Of a stretch of DNA of 64,000 bases, positions 36,401 through 49,509 are shown in pieces. Source of the DNA: Echinococcus granulosus (taxonomy: Eukaryota; Platyhelminthes; Cestoda; Cyclophyllidea; Taeniidae); contig NW_020170442.1 in assembly GCF_000524195.1 (NCBI RefSeq), positions 62,001-126,000 on the forward strand. The letters are read 5' to 3'. Every line of letters starts with the position of its first letter. The stretch's first letter is position 1. The position numbers were made by a program, and so were the translations under genes. Below the pieces are notes generated by a model, which saw nothing but the letters and a program-made list of their open reading frames with translations, had not been told where the DNA came from and did not search any database.

Positions 36401-37100
36401 TTCGTTTACTCCTCCACCATTTTGTGCCGGTTTATGAAACTACGTAATCACAAAACGTTGCAACACGTCTTGTTCGTGGACCGGCCAACAATTATCTGGA
36501 TAAATCTTCTCAAGAGTAAAGAACGACAATGCCTGGTCTTCACATAGGTCTCATATTAGGGCTTCACTCAGGCACACTTTGTGTTCTTTAATCTCATGTA
36601 TTTTGCTTCTGCGATTTTAGATAAATGTGAGAAGTCATTTGTTGAATATAAAAGAGAATGTATCTGGATTCAAGTATTGAATCCATGCAAAGCTGAAGAC
36701 TAAAAATATTAGAAAAATGTTGATCACTTATGGGCAGTGAGTGTGTCTTATGATTGTTCCCTTAGAATCTTTTAAAAAATCATCTAAAAATGCGGAATTC
36801 CTGCTTTAGACGCATTTTACTGACCGGAAAAATCAGCCGTCTCAAATAAGTAGCGGTTTTGATTTATTTCATAAGCATATACTCAAAATAAACTGAGTTG
36901 TAAATATCAAATTTACCACCAACTAAATGTGCTAAAAATGCGCATGCTATATTTTTTCTGGGAAGGTACAAGAAATAACAGTAAATAGACTGTCGTACGA
37001 GCTGCACCTAATGAAGGGTAAGGTAACATGATACGAGTGCTAGGAAGAGTAATAAGGTAAATAGTTATTTAATTCCCATTCTTCAAGCTGTCCAATTCTC
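27480..37100. other. Gene desert, about 9.6 kb
   Basis: AT-rich DNA with no gene I can support. Exceptions to the background are a short GC-richer block at about 28360-28560 with overlapping open frames on both strands, and a weak tRNA-promoter-like sequence at about 35870-35950. Open frames at 32456-32923 and 34949-35472 have no recognisable motifs. Confidence 0.5.
35868..35950 (+). mobile_element. Possible tRNA-derived SINE fragment
   Basis: TGCAGCAGTGG near 35871-35881 resembles a pol III A box and AGGTTCAAATCG near 35936-35947 is a good B box, in the right order on the plus strand about 55 nt apart. No paired acceptor stem is visible. It is weaker than the element near 6030. Confidence 0.25.
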
Positions 37101-37103
37101 TTC

Positions 37104-38273
37104 ATGGCCAGTAAGCAGTCCGCAAACTTGAGCAGGCGCCGACTGTTGGTTGAAGCCGTAAAGAAAATCCATCCTCACGGCAACGTTGACATAGAGAGTA
37201 TCAAATACGACGACACCGTCAGCCCGCTTTTGTTTGAACAACGAGTAGCTATTAAAATGTCTGGATTTATTATTGCTCAAAAGTACATGTGACTCCATTT
37301 ATAGTGAATTCCAATTGTTGCAAAGAAGACTTCAATTTTAGAACTATTCGTCAAAGGAATGGAAAATGATTTTGTTTTTTTTTACAATTAAGTGTCTCGA
37401 CTGATGAGTGGATTAAAAAATACTATTGATGTTTCGACATTCAAGAAGTAATATTTCCTACAATGACACATTTGTATATAACGCTAGTGTCTATCACAAT
37501 TACTTCACGTCAATTTTTTGAATCTTTACTGTCATAATCATTACATCAAGCCCTTCCCAACGATTCCCAGGTAATATTTTGACAAAACCTGAAAATAACG
37601 CAATGTTTCGTCTTAAACTATTCCAGTGCTGCATCGTGACACTTTTATGACTATCTTATCCTTGAATCATTTGCTTCCACATTTATTGTCTATTTAGGGT
37701 CTTGTGAGCAGACACGCTAATGGGTTTCATTTTATTGTCACGACGAATGTTGTAAGGTCTAGGAACAAATCCCAACCCATCACATACATATAGACACATC
37801 GTTAAGTAGCACACCTGTACGCTTTAAGTCCCAAGTCATGGTAGGCGTAAAGTCGTATACACAGTAAAATGCTAACTTTTCACGAAAATCTTACTCAGAT
37901 GCACTTTTACAGTACTATTGAGATCCTTTTGTTTCGCACTGCTCACCAATTTGGCGTCAAGTTTCATGAGGGAGATACGGATGATAGAATTTCACTTATT
38001 CTGCATACGAGTGATGATACTTAATGTACATTTCTGACTTGGTTTACAGTCAGCTGTTTAACAAGCAGCGGCGTTAGCGGAGCGTATAAACTGCCGATGG
38101 TCTCGCTACTCAACGACGAAGACGAGAGTAACGGTGGCGGCGGCGAGGATGACGACGAAGCTAACTACAACCGGTATGAGACTGGTGATCTCCGGGTTCC
38201 CCGCCGGTACTCCCCTCCTGTGACGCGGCAGCAGAAGCGCGTGGCTCTACCTTACAAACCGCCCACCTCCTAG
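37104..38273 (+). CDS. Unidentified gene, two coding-like blocks
   Basis: Block 1 starts at ATG 37104 and reads as protein (SKQSANLSRRRLLVEAVKKI, HPHGNVDIESIKYDDTVSPLLFEQR). Likely donors are GTAGCT after FEQR (37246) or GTATCA near 37197. Block 2 follows a TTTACAG acceptor at about 38050 and reads KLPMVSLLNDEDESNGGGGE, then DDDEANYNRYETGDLRVPRR, then YSPPVTRQQKRVALPYKPPTS, stop at 38273. Both blocks are GC-richer than their surroundings. The second is acidic then basic and Pro-rich, typical of a disordered C-terminus. The join is uncertain: block 2 needs one base carried over from a phase-1 donor (the 37197 site fits), so an extra exon may be missing. I do not recognise the protein. Confidence 0.4.
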
Positions 38274-40714
38274 GGCCATTCGCTTCTCGCTCGCGCCATC
38301 AACCGTTCTCCTCCTCCTACTTTGCCTCATTATTTTCTCACTTCCGCGTGATTGCTCACAATGGGTGCTTGCGTTAATCATGGCAAGATCATTCACCGTG
38401 CCAGCATTGCTTACTGCTTCTCTATGGTCCTATTTATTGCTACTTCAAGTCCCTTTTACGTGAGAATAAGTAAATCGTGAAACATGCCACTTCAACCTTT
38501 GTCTGGCCCACTGTGCGCCACCAGAGAGTAAATAATGCTATACTTTTTAGTTTAAGCGTAATCTGTAAACAGTCAGTGTCAGATGTATGCATCGAAGTTG
38601 GATATTCAGTCCTAACATGCATTCAAACATAATACAATTAAAGATTGAAGTATATCCATAGTATAAAGCTTAATAATAGAAGTGCATAAAAGTGAGAGGT
38701 GAATTGTAAGAGGTGGTTTTCATGAAGATAACACACTGCTGTCTTCTGTGCAACTCGAAGAAAAACGGTTATCACAATCCGAATTATGCACAGCTGCAAC
38801 GGTTGGGAGATTAAGCCTCGGTAATCGCATCTTGCACCAGTGATGAAAAAGAGGGGGTACATTGCTGAATGATGACAAAACACCGTGCACAATTAATTTA
38901 ACGAGATAAGAGAGTACAAGCCTACTATTTCACGTTTGCGCATTTATGAGCTCTTCTTAACCTTTTTTTAGGTGTGTAGTCAGCTGGATTAAAAATAGCA
39001 AAGTTAACAAGCATAAATGATATGTGGAATATTTTCTACTAAAAGATAAAAATTACGGCTTAAATTGGAACAATTAATTGACTTCAATATGAGAGATGAT
39101 ACCTACGACTATGTATCCTGTAAAATTTGCAAAAGGATTTCAGTATAGATATGACATAAATATATGGTCTTCAAGATCCGATGTGTTGTGCACATCGAAA
39201 CCACTTTGCTCATTTATGAATGGCATCCCTTAGAGATTGGATGCCAGAGCGTAGACGGTTTATGCCTTTCGTGGATTCAAGCACTTATTCAGAATTCGGA
39301 CATTCAGACATAATTATTTCGCACTAGCAAGTTCAAGATCGCAGCCTGCTAAATGATAGTCGCATTTTATGTGAAAAAAGGTAAATCTGTTTTGTAAACT
39401 GTGCACCCACTCCTCCTAATTTTACAACCTAAGTTCATCCTAATAAGACACTTTGATAGGACCCTAAGGCCTGTTTTGAAGAACTAGCGGATCTTTAAGA
39501 CTTTAAAAGGTAGCCACACAAATGTACTTTGATTTAAAAATGGTGTTAAAGGAGTCTCACACTAATCAGCGAATTGCTACAAACAAATCTACACATTTTT
39601 TGCCTTGTATAACTAAATTGTAATCTTGGAACTTTTATTCGCGGTTCACAAGTTATTTTTTTCCTTTTCTCTAGAGAAGGTATTAGATTATCATTCAATC
39701 ACCAGTAAAAGAACATCTACACAGACATTTGACGCGTATTTAGTGTTTCAGTCAGAGGTATTGCAATTGAAGTGTTCATGAGGCAGTACTATCAAAGTAA
39801 ATAGAATGCACCAAACCGAGACATAGGGGAGATCAATTTCCCAAGTCGTTTGGTCAACTAAACAATGGTTTTGCAAGGTAGACATTTGCAGTCTAAAAAG
39901 TCGCTTGCAATCATTCATTTGGTACCCTTAAGAACTCAACTCCTCAATTTATATGCTTTGAACTAATTTCATTTCAAGGCCACAAAATCCATCAAATTTT
40001 AATAAGATGCTTCCGAAAAGTAGGATCATTTTCCTATAAAGGCAAAGATCCTTTGTTAGAAAAGCATGGGTCAACTACACGACTAAATAGCATCTGAAAG
40101 TTTTAACTAAGTAATATATAGGTATTTTTGTCAGATAATGGGAATATGCTGCTATCGATACTCATGCTCCACCAGAAAATCTAACCAACTTCTGGGAAGC
40201 ACCTGTTTTCATATCAGAAATAACATTTTCAGCATCTCAAACTAAAAGCCGACGGGCTATTAAAAAGAATTTTCCCCATTTTAACCATGATTATGGATTT
40301 ACTATCCTTTCCCCTACGCCACCATGGGGCAGGGTAAAACTTAACTTCCACTCCCAATATTAAAAAAAGCTATATCAAAGTGGTCTAAAAAATTTTAACT
40401 TAATGTCTAAAAGTGGACATCAAAAGACGGCACAGATAAGACAAACCGAAAGTCCGTAAAGTAACAGTCTCTTAACCACCATTGACACATGTGGTAAACT
40501 TTAAAGTTAACTTTGACAAATATCAAGGTTTTAATAAACGATGCCTTGTTCGAGTCCAAGTTATGGGAAGGCAAATAATGCTGCACAACCAGGAGCAGAT
40601 AGGGCAGTTAAAGTGCCTCTAAAACTAAGCGGTATTATTTACAAAAGTCAAAAGTGAAGGCCGCAGTACACGGGCTTTTGCATTACTGGAAATATATTTG
40701 GAGTTGGAGAAGGA
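38274..40714. other. Intergenic, no gene recognised
   Basis: AT-rich spacer between the unidentified gene and the 3' end of MRM2. No coding signal is seen. Confidence 0.5.
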
Positions 40715-43303
40715 CTACTTATGGGGCGGTGAAAGAGAGAGCCCTCGTGCACAGACGTAGATCTCGGCGGAGTTCTTGCGACTAGCGTCGGGTTTGAGAA
40801 TGCGCACTGCAGGGGAAACAGAAGACCCGCCGACGGAGTCCCAGGGGCCGCGGTAAAAGCACTCAAGGAGACTCATGAACTCCGCCACCTCAGGGCAGCT
40901 CCACAGCTTCACAAGGAGGCTCGCGCCAGGCCGCGAGATATGCAAAGCTAACTGAAAAAAATTCCAGCCTCATGTCGTGTTTGCCAAAGGCGCTTGCCTC
41001 ATACTGTGATATCCACAATGAGTACCGATGAAAATGTTTCTAAGCCCTTATTATGGTTGTGATTGCTACTTTAGAAGTCTGAAAATCAAGTGCTACAAAC
41101 AGCAGATGGAAGTCGAAAATAACTTATTTAAACTAATGTTATATTAGTACCCATCAAAACTTATTTCACTTCTTCTTAGCCAAACCTCTGCTGAAATTTT
41201 GCTCAATTTTCTAAACTTTTTATGGCGGAATTCCTTCAAAAGTAGCATATAAAGTACCATGAATTGCTAAGGATTGCTGCGTGTTCTTCCAATCAAAAGG
41301 TATTCTGTAGGTATCTAGCATAGATTCTCACAGCATCGTCTGCATTCACTCGCAAAAAAGGTTACTTTAGATTCATGTTTTTCAACCGCTTTTGTGCTCC
41401 ACAATCATGATATCCAATTTTTCGACAAATTTTTTTATTCAGTAGTCACTTATTTGAGTCAGTGATGACAGAAACAAAAGTTGGTTGCGGTTTTTGAGCC
41501 ACTTTGTAAAAATACTTTAAGCCGTGTTTCGCCTATTAAGAAGTGTATTTAATGGCACAGCAACGGCGAGGAATTATTATTATAATTTTTTAATGTAATC
41601 AAAACTGTGTTTCACTGATCCATTTCCGATGTAAATTGAATTAAGATTGTGTAGACTGTGAAATTTCCCGACAGAACAAATGATTGCGTACCTGAAAAAC
41701 CTGGGTAACGGCACAAGAACTCATTAACAGATGAGGGTGGCTACGCATTATCGTGTGTTATTATTCACAATCAAACAGTGGCTCTCGCAACTTTATGTAG
41801 ACACGCTGAAATAGCTTTTTGTAAACACTAAGCAAACTCATTCCCCATTAGACTGAAAAGCTAGGATCTTGGTAACGTTTATTTAATGGACTCTACAAAA
41901 GGACCGAATAGTTTCGGACAATAAAAAAATGAAAAAATTCATATAAACAGTACATCTATGTTCCAAAATTGTAGCTCCAACATCACTAGCTGGTTACGCT
42001 GGATCAAGGTAACACTAACCGCCTGTACTGATTTATCACTGCTATTCAGAACCAGAGCGCATATTCTCTAGTACTCGCAATGCACCTTCGACGTGTAAAC
42101 TCGCAAATGGAATCGTATTCGACTAGGCGAAGCAAACAACATGGACATACCTACACAACATCCATCCACTAGATAACGCTGCTGAGAGATTACGATTACG
42201 ATGAAGACAGCTCGCATAAAGAGAGCTGGGGGGGGGGGGGGGGGCATCCTAAATTTAAGTGACAGTAACACCAGCATTGTTTTCGATTCGACCAAAAGGA
42301 AAAGCGGAAATTAGAGGAACGCGTCCCATTCAAAGTGGGAGGATGACAGTTTTACAAATAACACGGGCACTTAAAGGACGCAGCAAAAAACGTGATCTCC
42401 TCCAGGGATAAAATAACCATAGTGAAGGCACCTTCTTACACTTGCTACCGTAGGCATTAGGGGTATGACCTTACATTCAGCAACCTATATCAATCACAAT
42501 GTCTCAGCGAAATGCGGGAGTGAAAACAAGCCTATAGCATAGTTGATGTTGATCCAATGCAAGTCATTCCCGAAGGATTTACACATCTAGATCACATACA
42601 GGAAACCATTTAAATAGATCTTCAGCTACTTACACTGGTACATTGGCAGCTCACGTTGCTAACATAAAAGTGTGTTTTTGGAATATACTTGTTTAAAAAC
42701 CACTAGTTTTTCCCGTCCCAACAATGCAAAAAGCTCAAACGTGGATACCACGACAGTCTTTAACCTAGAATTTAGAGAAAGACCGATGAGGAATCCAAAA
42801 ATATCTCAATCGCTCACCTGAAGAACACAGTGGACGAGATGGATGAGGTTGGGATGATCCAGGTCTCCCAATCCGGAGGCGGGGGGTGCAATGTCGCTGA
42901 GGACAACGTCAACGCAGTGATCGGCACCGAGGACTTTGCGCACATGGCGAATGACTTGAGCCGTCTGGCGAAGATCGAGGTGGGACAGGCAGTGCGCTCC
43001 TGGCACGGGCTCAAAGTCAAGCAGGTCGAGGGCCACCACGGTTCCGCCAGGTGAGGCCAGTTCCACTGCCACCTGGGTCCATGAGCCCGGTGCCGCACCA
43101 CAGTCCACCACCACCGCACCCGGCCTGATCAGCCCACCGGTGCCCACCGCCTCGTTCATCTGCAGCAACTTGAAGGCGCTGCGACAGCGATAGGATTGCA
43201 CTCGCGCCCGTCGCACGTACGGGTCTCGATGCTGTCGCTCCAGCCACCACTATTGAAATCAGACAAATAAGGCCATATCTCTTACAAATGAGTCGAAAAG
43301 CAT
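40715..43303 (-). CDS. MRM2: Mitochondrial rRNA 2'-O-methyltransferase (FtsJ/RrmJ family)
   Basis: Three exons on the minus strand. Exon 1 (43303-43286) encodes only MLFDSF. A 36-bp GTAAG...TAG intron follows, then exon 2 (43249-42818, 144 codons) and exon 3 (40951-40715, 79 codons including the stop). All junctions are phase 0 and the predicted protein is 228 residues. MRM2 methylates a uridine ribose in the A-loop of the mitochondrial large-subunit rRNA using AdoMet. Diagnostic features are SYRCRSAFKLL, the AdoMet motif DCGAAPGSW (55-63), LSDIAP, DLDHPNLI and ILKPDASRKNSAEIY. The K-D-K-E catalytic tetrad is complete (K33, D125, K165, E213). Exons 2 and 3 are secure. Exon 1 is inferred from ATG, GT-AG and phase, and it gives almost no mitochondrial presequence, so an upstream alternative start remains possible. 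Confidence 0.88.
40952..42817 (-). other. MRM2 intron 2
   Basis: A 1.87-kb intron with donor GTGAGC after CTTCAG (42817) and a TTTTTTTCAG acceptor ending at 40952. It contains a run of 17 G residues (42228-42244) and no other recognisable feature. Confidence 0.85.
42228..42244 (+). repeat. Homopolymer G17 tract
   Basis: Seventeen consecutive G bases inside MRM2 intron 2, directly visible. It is the longest G/C homopolymer in the window. Confidence 0.95.
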
Positions 43304-46300
43304 CCACCAAGGAAGGTCTTAATATTCCACTTTTGGATTTGCACACACTTCGTTAAAACCGGCGATCCGTAGGCGCATTTTTAAAACCATGTATTTATTT
43401 AGGCAAGAAATGTGCAATGTGGATCGAGTACTGTCTAAACAATTCCAAACATTATTCCCTAGCGAGTTTGAAACACGATATCTGTAATAGTGGGTGCGCG
43501 CTATCTGGGAATTGAAATACACAGATGTGTTTGAACATTAGAGGAACTTGATTGATTCCAAAGGTGGTAGGAGATTGCATAATAAGATCCCAGGGAGATT
43601 TATTACCCCCGCATCATCGTAAGACGGTGCTATTATCTCAGCCTAACATAAGTAACCGATGCAAAACACCATCAGTTTCAAAGCACCAGGCAGAGTACAG
43701 CAGTAAAGCTTACAATTGTATGCTACGCGGAGACACTGGCAAAGTGAATTACATAAAAAGACGGGGATTCGGAGAAGTTTGATATCACTACAAGCGAGGG
43801 AATGAATGATGTGAGCCTAATGCAAAATGAGATCTAATGTACACTTCATGTATGTATTATAGAAATTTATTTAAAATTCCAAACGCGTTGTAATGGGGAC
43901 GATGATAACGCGTCACTGGCCAAATCATACCACCGCTTGTCAGTCTGGTGAAAGTGAAAACAGAAGTTGCACTGTATTTCGGTTGACTGACGCCTGAAAA
44001 GTGCCACATGCAATGAAAATGAGGTTTTTGATAAAAGGGATCCCTTTAGCGAAAATGCAATCTCCAGATTATTTTTAATGCTTAGAGGAATGCATAGCCA
44101 TATGTCACTTCCAAGCCGAGCTGAGATGACTACCCTGGAACCAACTTCGTCCCTCAATACGACACGTATTTTTCGACATGGACGTCTGTGAATGACGCAG
44201 TGAAGTTACGACTCGCACTCTATTTGCTAAATCCTTCATAAAATCCATCAATGACGACACATAGCATTTATGAAGCAAAGTGCATTTTACGGGGACTCCA
44301 AGCCTTCAACACAACTCATTCACCATAAAGGATCCCCAGAATCCCAAGCATAAATTCGACAACACCTTACCGATGAACTCGAGTAAATGATGTTAGTTAG
44401 ACAGGTGCCCTTACTAGGGATGGAGAATCGCAAGTATAATTTTAGAACTAAAGTAACTGTACTCTTCAAAGTTTTTAGCTTATTAGAAGCTTCGTTACAA
44501 CAAGGGGCACTCAAAATACATTCAAAGTAAAAGCTAGGTCATAAAAGTGAAATACATGAGTATACTAAGAGCACTCAGAGACCTGACGCCTAAATCTAAA
44601 GTACAGGGTTCAAGGCAAATGGCGCTAATGCACCAAATTCCTGCCTTCTCTGTCATGCATTCTTGTCCAAGAAAAACGCATGCAACCAAAAATTTGCTTA
44701 AATTTGATATATTTCATGGGTGTTTTTTGACGACACTTTGCAAAAGACCAAGATAATATGATGGAAAATCTCTAAAAAGTGCTACCTCTAACTTTATCCT
44801 TCATGCACGGTAACTTCTTGATATTAAAATAATTTCAAAAATGCTCTTGACAAGGAAACACCAGCTCAACTTTAAATTAATCAGGCATAAGTCGACATTG
44901 CCATTATTCTACTCAGGTTATTGGGCCCATTGAAAATCCAAAATAATTGTTTACTTTGTAAACTTTTCAAAATTTGAAGTATATTTTCAAAGCAAATGTA
45001 TTGGACGTCATTTTTGCAATGGAGTTGGTGCTAAAAATATTTGTCGTTTGGACCACCTTGCTGACGATAGTGTATCAAAAAGAAGACTAAGTAGTGTACC
45101 ATTAAAGGCTATTCTCACGCAGGACGACCACATGTCCCGACCGATAGACAAAATGGTAAGTAGAGTGGTTGTCGAACGAGTTTAAGCTATTTAACAGGAT
45201 TGTTAGAGTCTGCATCGCATTACTTACCAGACAGAGATCAACGGATTGAAGCCTCTAAATAATCAACCTCATCAAATTCGTTCACAAATCTGCACAACCA
45301 ATCTTTACGGTGCATCTAAGATCAAGTACCTTTCAAACAATTAACGAACCAACGCACGATGTTAACAGCGTAATTCCTTCAAGTAAATGCAGTCCCGTAA
45401 CGCCCATGTTTGTATATATGTACGTTGTATGTATGTATATGTATAACTTCGATCATTGTAAGTTCTAAAATCCTTTTACAAAGATAAACTTTGCATGAAT
45501 TAAAAAGTGACAAAACCCTGCAACAAAGATGAATAACTTTGAATGAAGTAGAATAACATAAAGGTGTAGATTTGTCCAATTACTCCTGATTTTAACTCAT
45601 CTACCAGAAGGACCATTAGCCACTACCTCTCAGACGATTGGTCTGGCACGTGTGGGGAAGCATTGTTAGCACGGATATCAATAGTCGAATTCAAATTATT
45701 CTAATTCGTCACAATTTGTAGGAGTCCATGCTGGTCTTTCTGGTCATTTTTAGAGACATCAAAGCTTGGGATGTTGATACGGTTTTACAAAAATCTGTAC
45801 AACGGAATATGTACGAACGCTAGCGGATTTACATGTGTAACTACTTGTGATGAAGGACCCTACGTGATAGTTATTAACTGTCGTGTCACGCACTTTAAAT
45901 TCATTTAAAATAAGTTTAGACAGGAATCCCAAACTACAATAAAACAGGTAGGAGAGGAATTTTGACAGATTCTAACCCCCGTAACTGCAATCTGCTCAAA
46001 AATCTAATATTTTTAATGACCCCCATTTTCATGACACCTAAGAAACCTCGGGCAATAGAGAGCATATGAGACCACTGTAAAGTAGTGCGGATGTATGTTT
46101 ACCAATGAAATATATTGAAAAATCGCTTAATAATAATCGTCAATCACATGCTCTACTAAGTACGATCGACTCCACCCGTAAATTATGATAAGAGGACACA
46201 TTTAACATAGGAAATGGAACGCACTGGCCATTTTCGTAACCACAAAGGTTGAAAAATGAGAGTTTTGCTGTGCATTTAGACTGAATGGAAAGTGACAATC

Positions 46301-48370
46301 TTGTGATTTCGGTCATGACAAAATGAGGTAAGTGAAAAAAGGGGGTAGAAGGCGGCACGACAAGGATGAAGAAACGTGTCCCTCAGTTTTGCAGTGCTTT
46401 TAAAGCGCTTTCCAGACAGAACACACACACCACGCGTCAAAGTCACATAAGGTAAAGAATACGTGGCAGGAAAGTGTTTCAATATCGTCCCGCGTTCACT
46501 TCCCTTTTTGGTGGGGCGTAACATAGGCGCCTGTCGGCCTCCCTTCACTCCACACATAGACATTCATGTGATGCACAGTTCGTAATAGCCACATTCGTGT
46601 AATGTGCGTGGAATGGAATTAATTCACAATACCCTGGGACGAATATTCATCCAAGTATAACAATGCATTGTGATGGTTTGAAATCGCAATGTGACTCCTT
46701 TTAAGAATTCAGAAACAGCGGCCTAAAGCCTCACTTTAGTTTAGTTCTAGGGGTGCCTAAGGCAAGAAGTTGGTTACAAATCCCGGCAACAGAAACAAAA
46801 CGTGCTATAACATCAAAAAGAGACGTAGTCATATAGATGACACTTTTCTCAGAAAAAAGCGATAAAGCCAATAAATGAGGCACTGTTGAGAAGCCCAATG
46901 ACTTGGCCTGAGAAAGCCTTTCTTTGTTAATAAATCCAAAATATCTCACTGTGCTGTGCGCACAACGGTTTTAGGTAAAGTCAAAATTAGGCTGAATTTA
47001 ATTTACTTATGCACCACGAGAATGGCTATTTAATGAACATCCTCATTATTTTTTGAACTATTTTGCTTCTAATAAAAGCCGCTTGAAACGAGTAGATAAA
47101 CTGAGAAAACAAGGATTTAATGAATGTCTGATTCTATGCGTAATACCAGTAAACACGACTTATTTAAATAAGAATAGATGTTGGAAATGCAGTCAATAAG
47201 GGTGATTCAACCTAAACCTCACCACCAAAAATCATCAAAAAGTGCTCATAGGCCACCAACCTGGGAACTGCTTCCCTTGTAGCGTATGAAACATTCGACT
47301 GTAGTGGCGCGCAGAAGACGAGCACTTGTAGGGAGGTTCATTACAAGGTAGTTATATCTGCAAAGATCGAAAGCAAAAGTGGATGGATTTGTTAACGCGT
47401 ATGCAGTCAAGTGCTAAACAGTACCACCTTAAAAATAAAAGTATTACTACTAAGACGTTGTGGTGTACACCCCAAACCAATTAATCTAGTCAGCTCAGGC
47501 CGATTTAGCCTTGACACAAGCGCTGAGGGAAAGAAGCAGCTTTTTAAAAATATTTTCCACTAATGCACAATTAAGTAGGAAGAGTTGGCAAACCAATAAC
47601 TGCCAAGAGTCAGTCGACAGAGCATGGGTAAGCGTTGGCACACTGACATCGGCTAAGCCTGAATCCATCCAATGAATGCCTTCATCAAATTTTGTTGCAA
47701 TACAATATCCATCAAAACTGGAGCACTCAAACATGCAATTCGTTGTTACGGTGAGTCCATACTGTAAACAAATATAACAACGATGCAGTTTCAGAACTAC
47801 TTAAAATCACGTACCCAGTTGAAGTCTTATTATTTATGCGATAGCGGAAACTACCATTTCCTTAATTTTTAAATACTGTTTAGTGATAGACTGAATTCTT
47901 ATATGCTACTCATGAGGTCAGTATTCGGTGAAGCACACGATTGTGATTAGTTCAATGATAGACAACATTCCTCCGTGTAGTTTAACTGTCAACATCAGGA
48001 GCATTTCAATCGACAGCCTAGAACCTGACTCAGAATCTAATTCGCTTTAAAAACGAAGACAAAGTAATTTTCAAATTCGTCCAATCAAGCGATAGTGATC
48101 AAACATTTCTTATTACGTTTAGTATTTTCAAAAAAAACCAGTGTAAAACCCAGTTAACAGAAGTCATGGCCGATGATAGGCATTACTGCCTATACGAATG
48201 TCCATATAGAGCTTGTTAATCCCCTTCCGATTTACAACAATCCTCTATCTGGGTTAGTAATATAAGCAGCAAAATCATACGCGCGCAAAAGAGAACAGGT
48301 TTCGTACATCTACACACAAAAAACGAAACACAATCATGCTACGAGAGGAGAATTGTAAAGATAACTCTTA
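43304..48370. other. Intergenic, no gene recognised
   Basis: AT-rich spacer. The minus-strand frame at 47495-47734 (79 codons, starting MFECSSFDGYCIATKFDEG) looks mildly protein-like but has no recognised relative or flanking splice logic. Other frames look like chance. A short CA repeat lies at about 46424-46432. Confidence 0.45.
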
Positions 48371-49445
48371 TTAGACAATAGATACTTTGATTTTTTCACG
48401 AAACGAAAAATACGATGAGAAAGTGGCGCAATCAAGCAGTTTGAGTGGAGCGATGTGAAGCAGAGTAAGAACGGTGGCTAGGGCTAGCGGATAGGTGAGG
48501 AGCAGAGGGAGGGGTGGGGTATGGATATGACCAGGTGGGGAAAGGAGGAAGCGGGGAGGGGGCCACAACCAAAGACCGCGTCGCAAGGAGTCGCGAAGCT
48601 GATGCGAGCTCCAGGCTACCAGAGTGATCCAGCCACCATCCACAGTTTGCCTCCCTAGGCAAGGAGCGGCGAACCAATGATGCTGAATTATAGAACTGCC
48701 AACTAATAGCACCACCGCCAAAACTACAAGACAGCCCGACCAGTGGAGAAATGGACGTTCGGGAAGGGATTGGGCGGCCTTAACGAAAGTCAAGTGGATT
48801 ACATAGAGGTCAACCCTAGAAGTGATTGATTATGAGGCCCTCCCATTTTCAGTAGTTATTGCCCTAACAACTCAAAAAGCATTTGCGTAGGATTAAATTT
48901 TATTTCACACCTACCGATCTTGAGAATAACAGACTGACTTATTTACACTCAACCGGACCAGAGTTATATTAAAAGCCTGCAACCATTTTTGCAATGTCGT
49001 TTTCCCCAGTTCAGCAATCATCTAACGAGCAGATACGATGCATACATAAGATAAAGGGTGCACTCACTTTTATGGAGAGACTGCCAGCGGCAATGAAATG
49101 GTCAATATCCACAACAATGGCAATTAATGCAGATAAAAACGTCGATTCAATCATGAATCGAAGCGATTTTGGCTCAGGTAGCTCAATCGAGGAAATGATC
49201 CAAAAAACCGCGCCCGTGAAGGCATGAGCGAGCGTTTCCAGAAAGAGGTTTAGACCCTCCAACCGTTCGTGTCTGTCCAGTAATTGTGGTAATTGTTTCA
49301 ACATGAGCTCCATGATATAGAGAACACCAGTCACCGCCACAATACCAGCTGGAACAATAACGTATCTGCTGCTCAGCTGCCCACTCACATGCAATGCCTT
49401 TGGGTAAAAAAGAACTAGAAAACGAATGTTAATACGCGTGCCCAT
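48371..49445 (-). CDS. TMEM267: Multi-pass membrane protein, TMEM267 family
   Basis: Two exons: exon 1 (49445-49068) and exon 2 (48778-48371), joined in phase 0 across a GTGAGT...TTAAG intron. The predicted protein is about 261 residues (human about 215). Resemblance to TMEM267 is clear at VVDIDHFIAAGSLSIK, AAQSLPERPFLHWS (spanning the splice) and the SHQLRDSLRRGLWLWP signature. Hydrophobic segments predict about six membrane helices. The DIDH and SxxxRD residues recall the YdjM-like membrane hydrolase superfamily, but no function is established. The start is uncertain. ATG 49445 is the first in frame, but an acceptor at 49399-49398 would remove it. If a spliced leader supplied the AUG there, the frame from GCA at 49397 stays open and gives a length closer to the family's. 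It lies 64 nt downstream of GPN3 on the same strand. Confidence 0.8.
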
Positions 49446-49509
49446 CAAAAAAGTGGGTTGAAAAGACAAATACGTTTACATAAAGTTTACTCTTATCTGA
49501 GTTAGTACA

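Noticed and set aside
48432..48677. Alternative minus-strand frame of 81 codons inside TMEM267 exon 2
   Set aside because: Shadow frame; the TMEM267 frame carries the family signatures.
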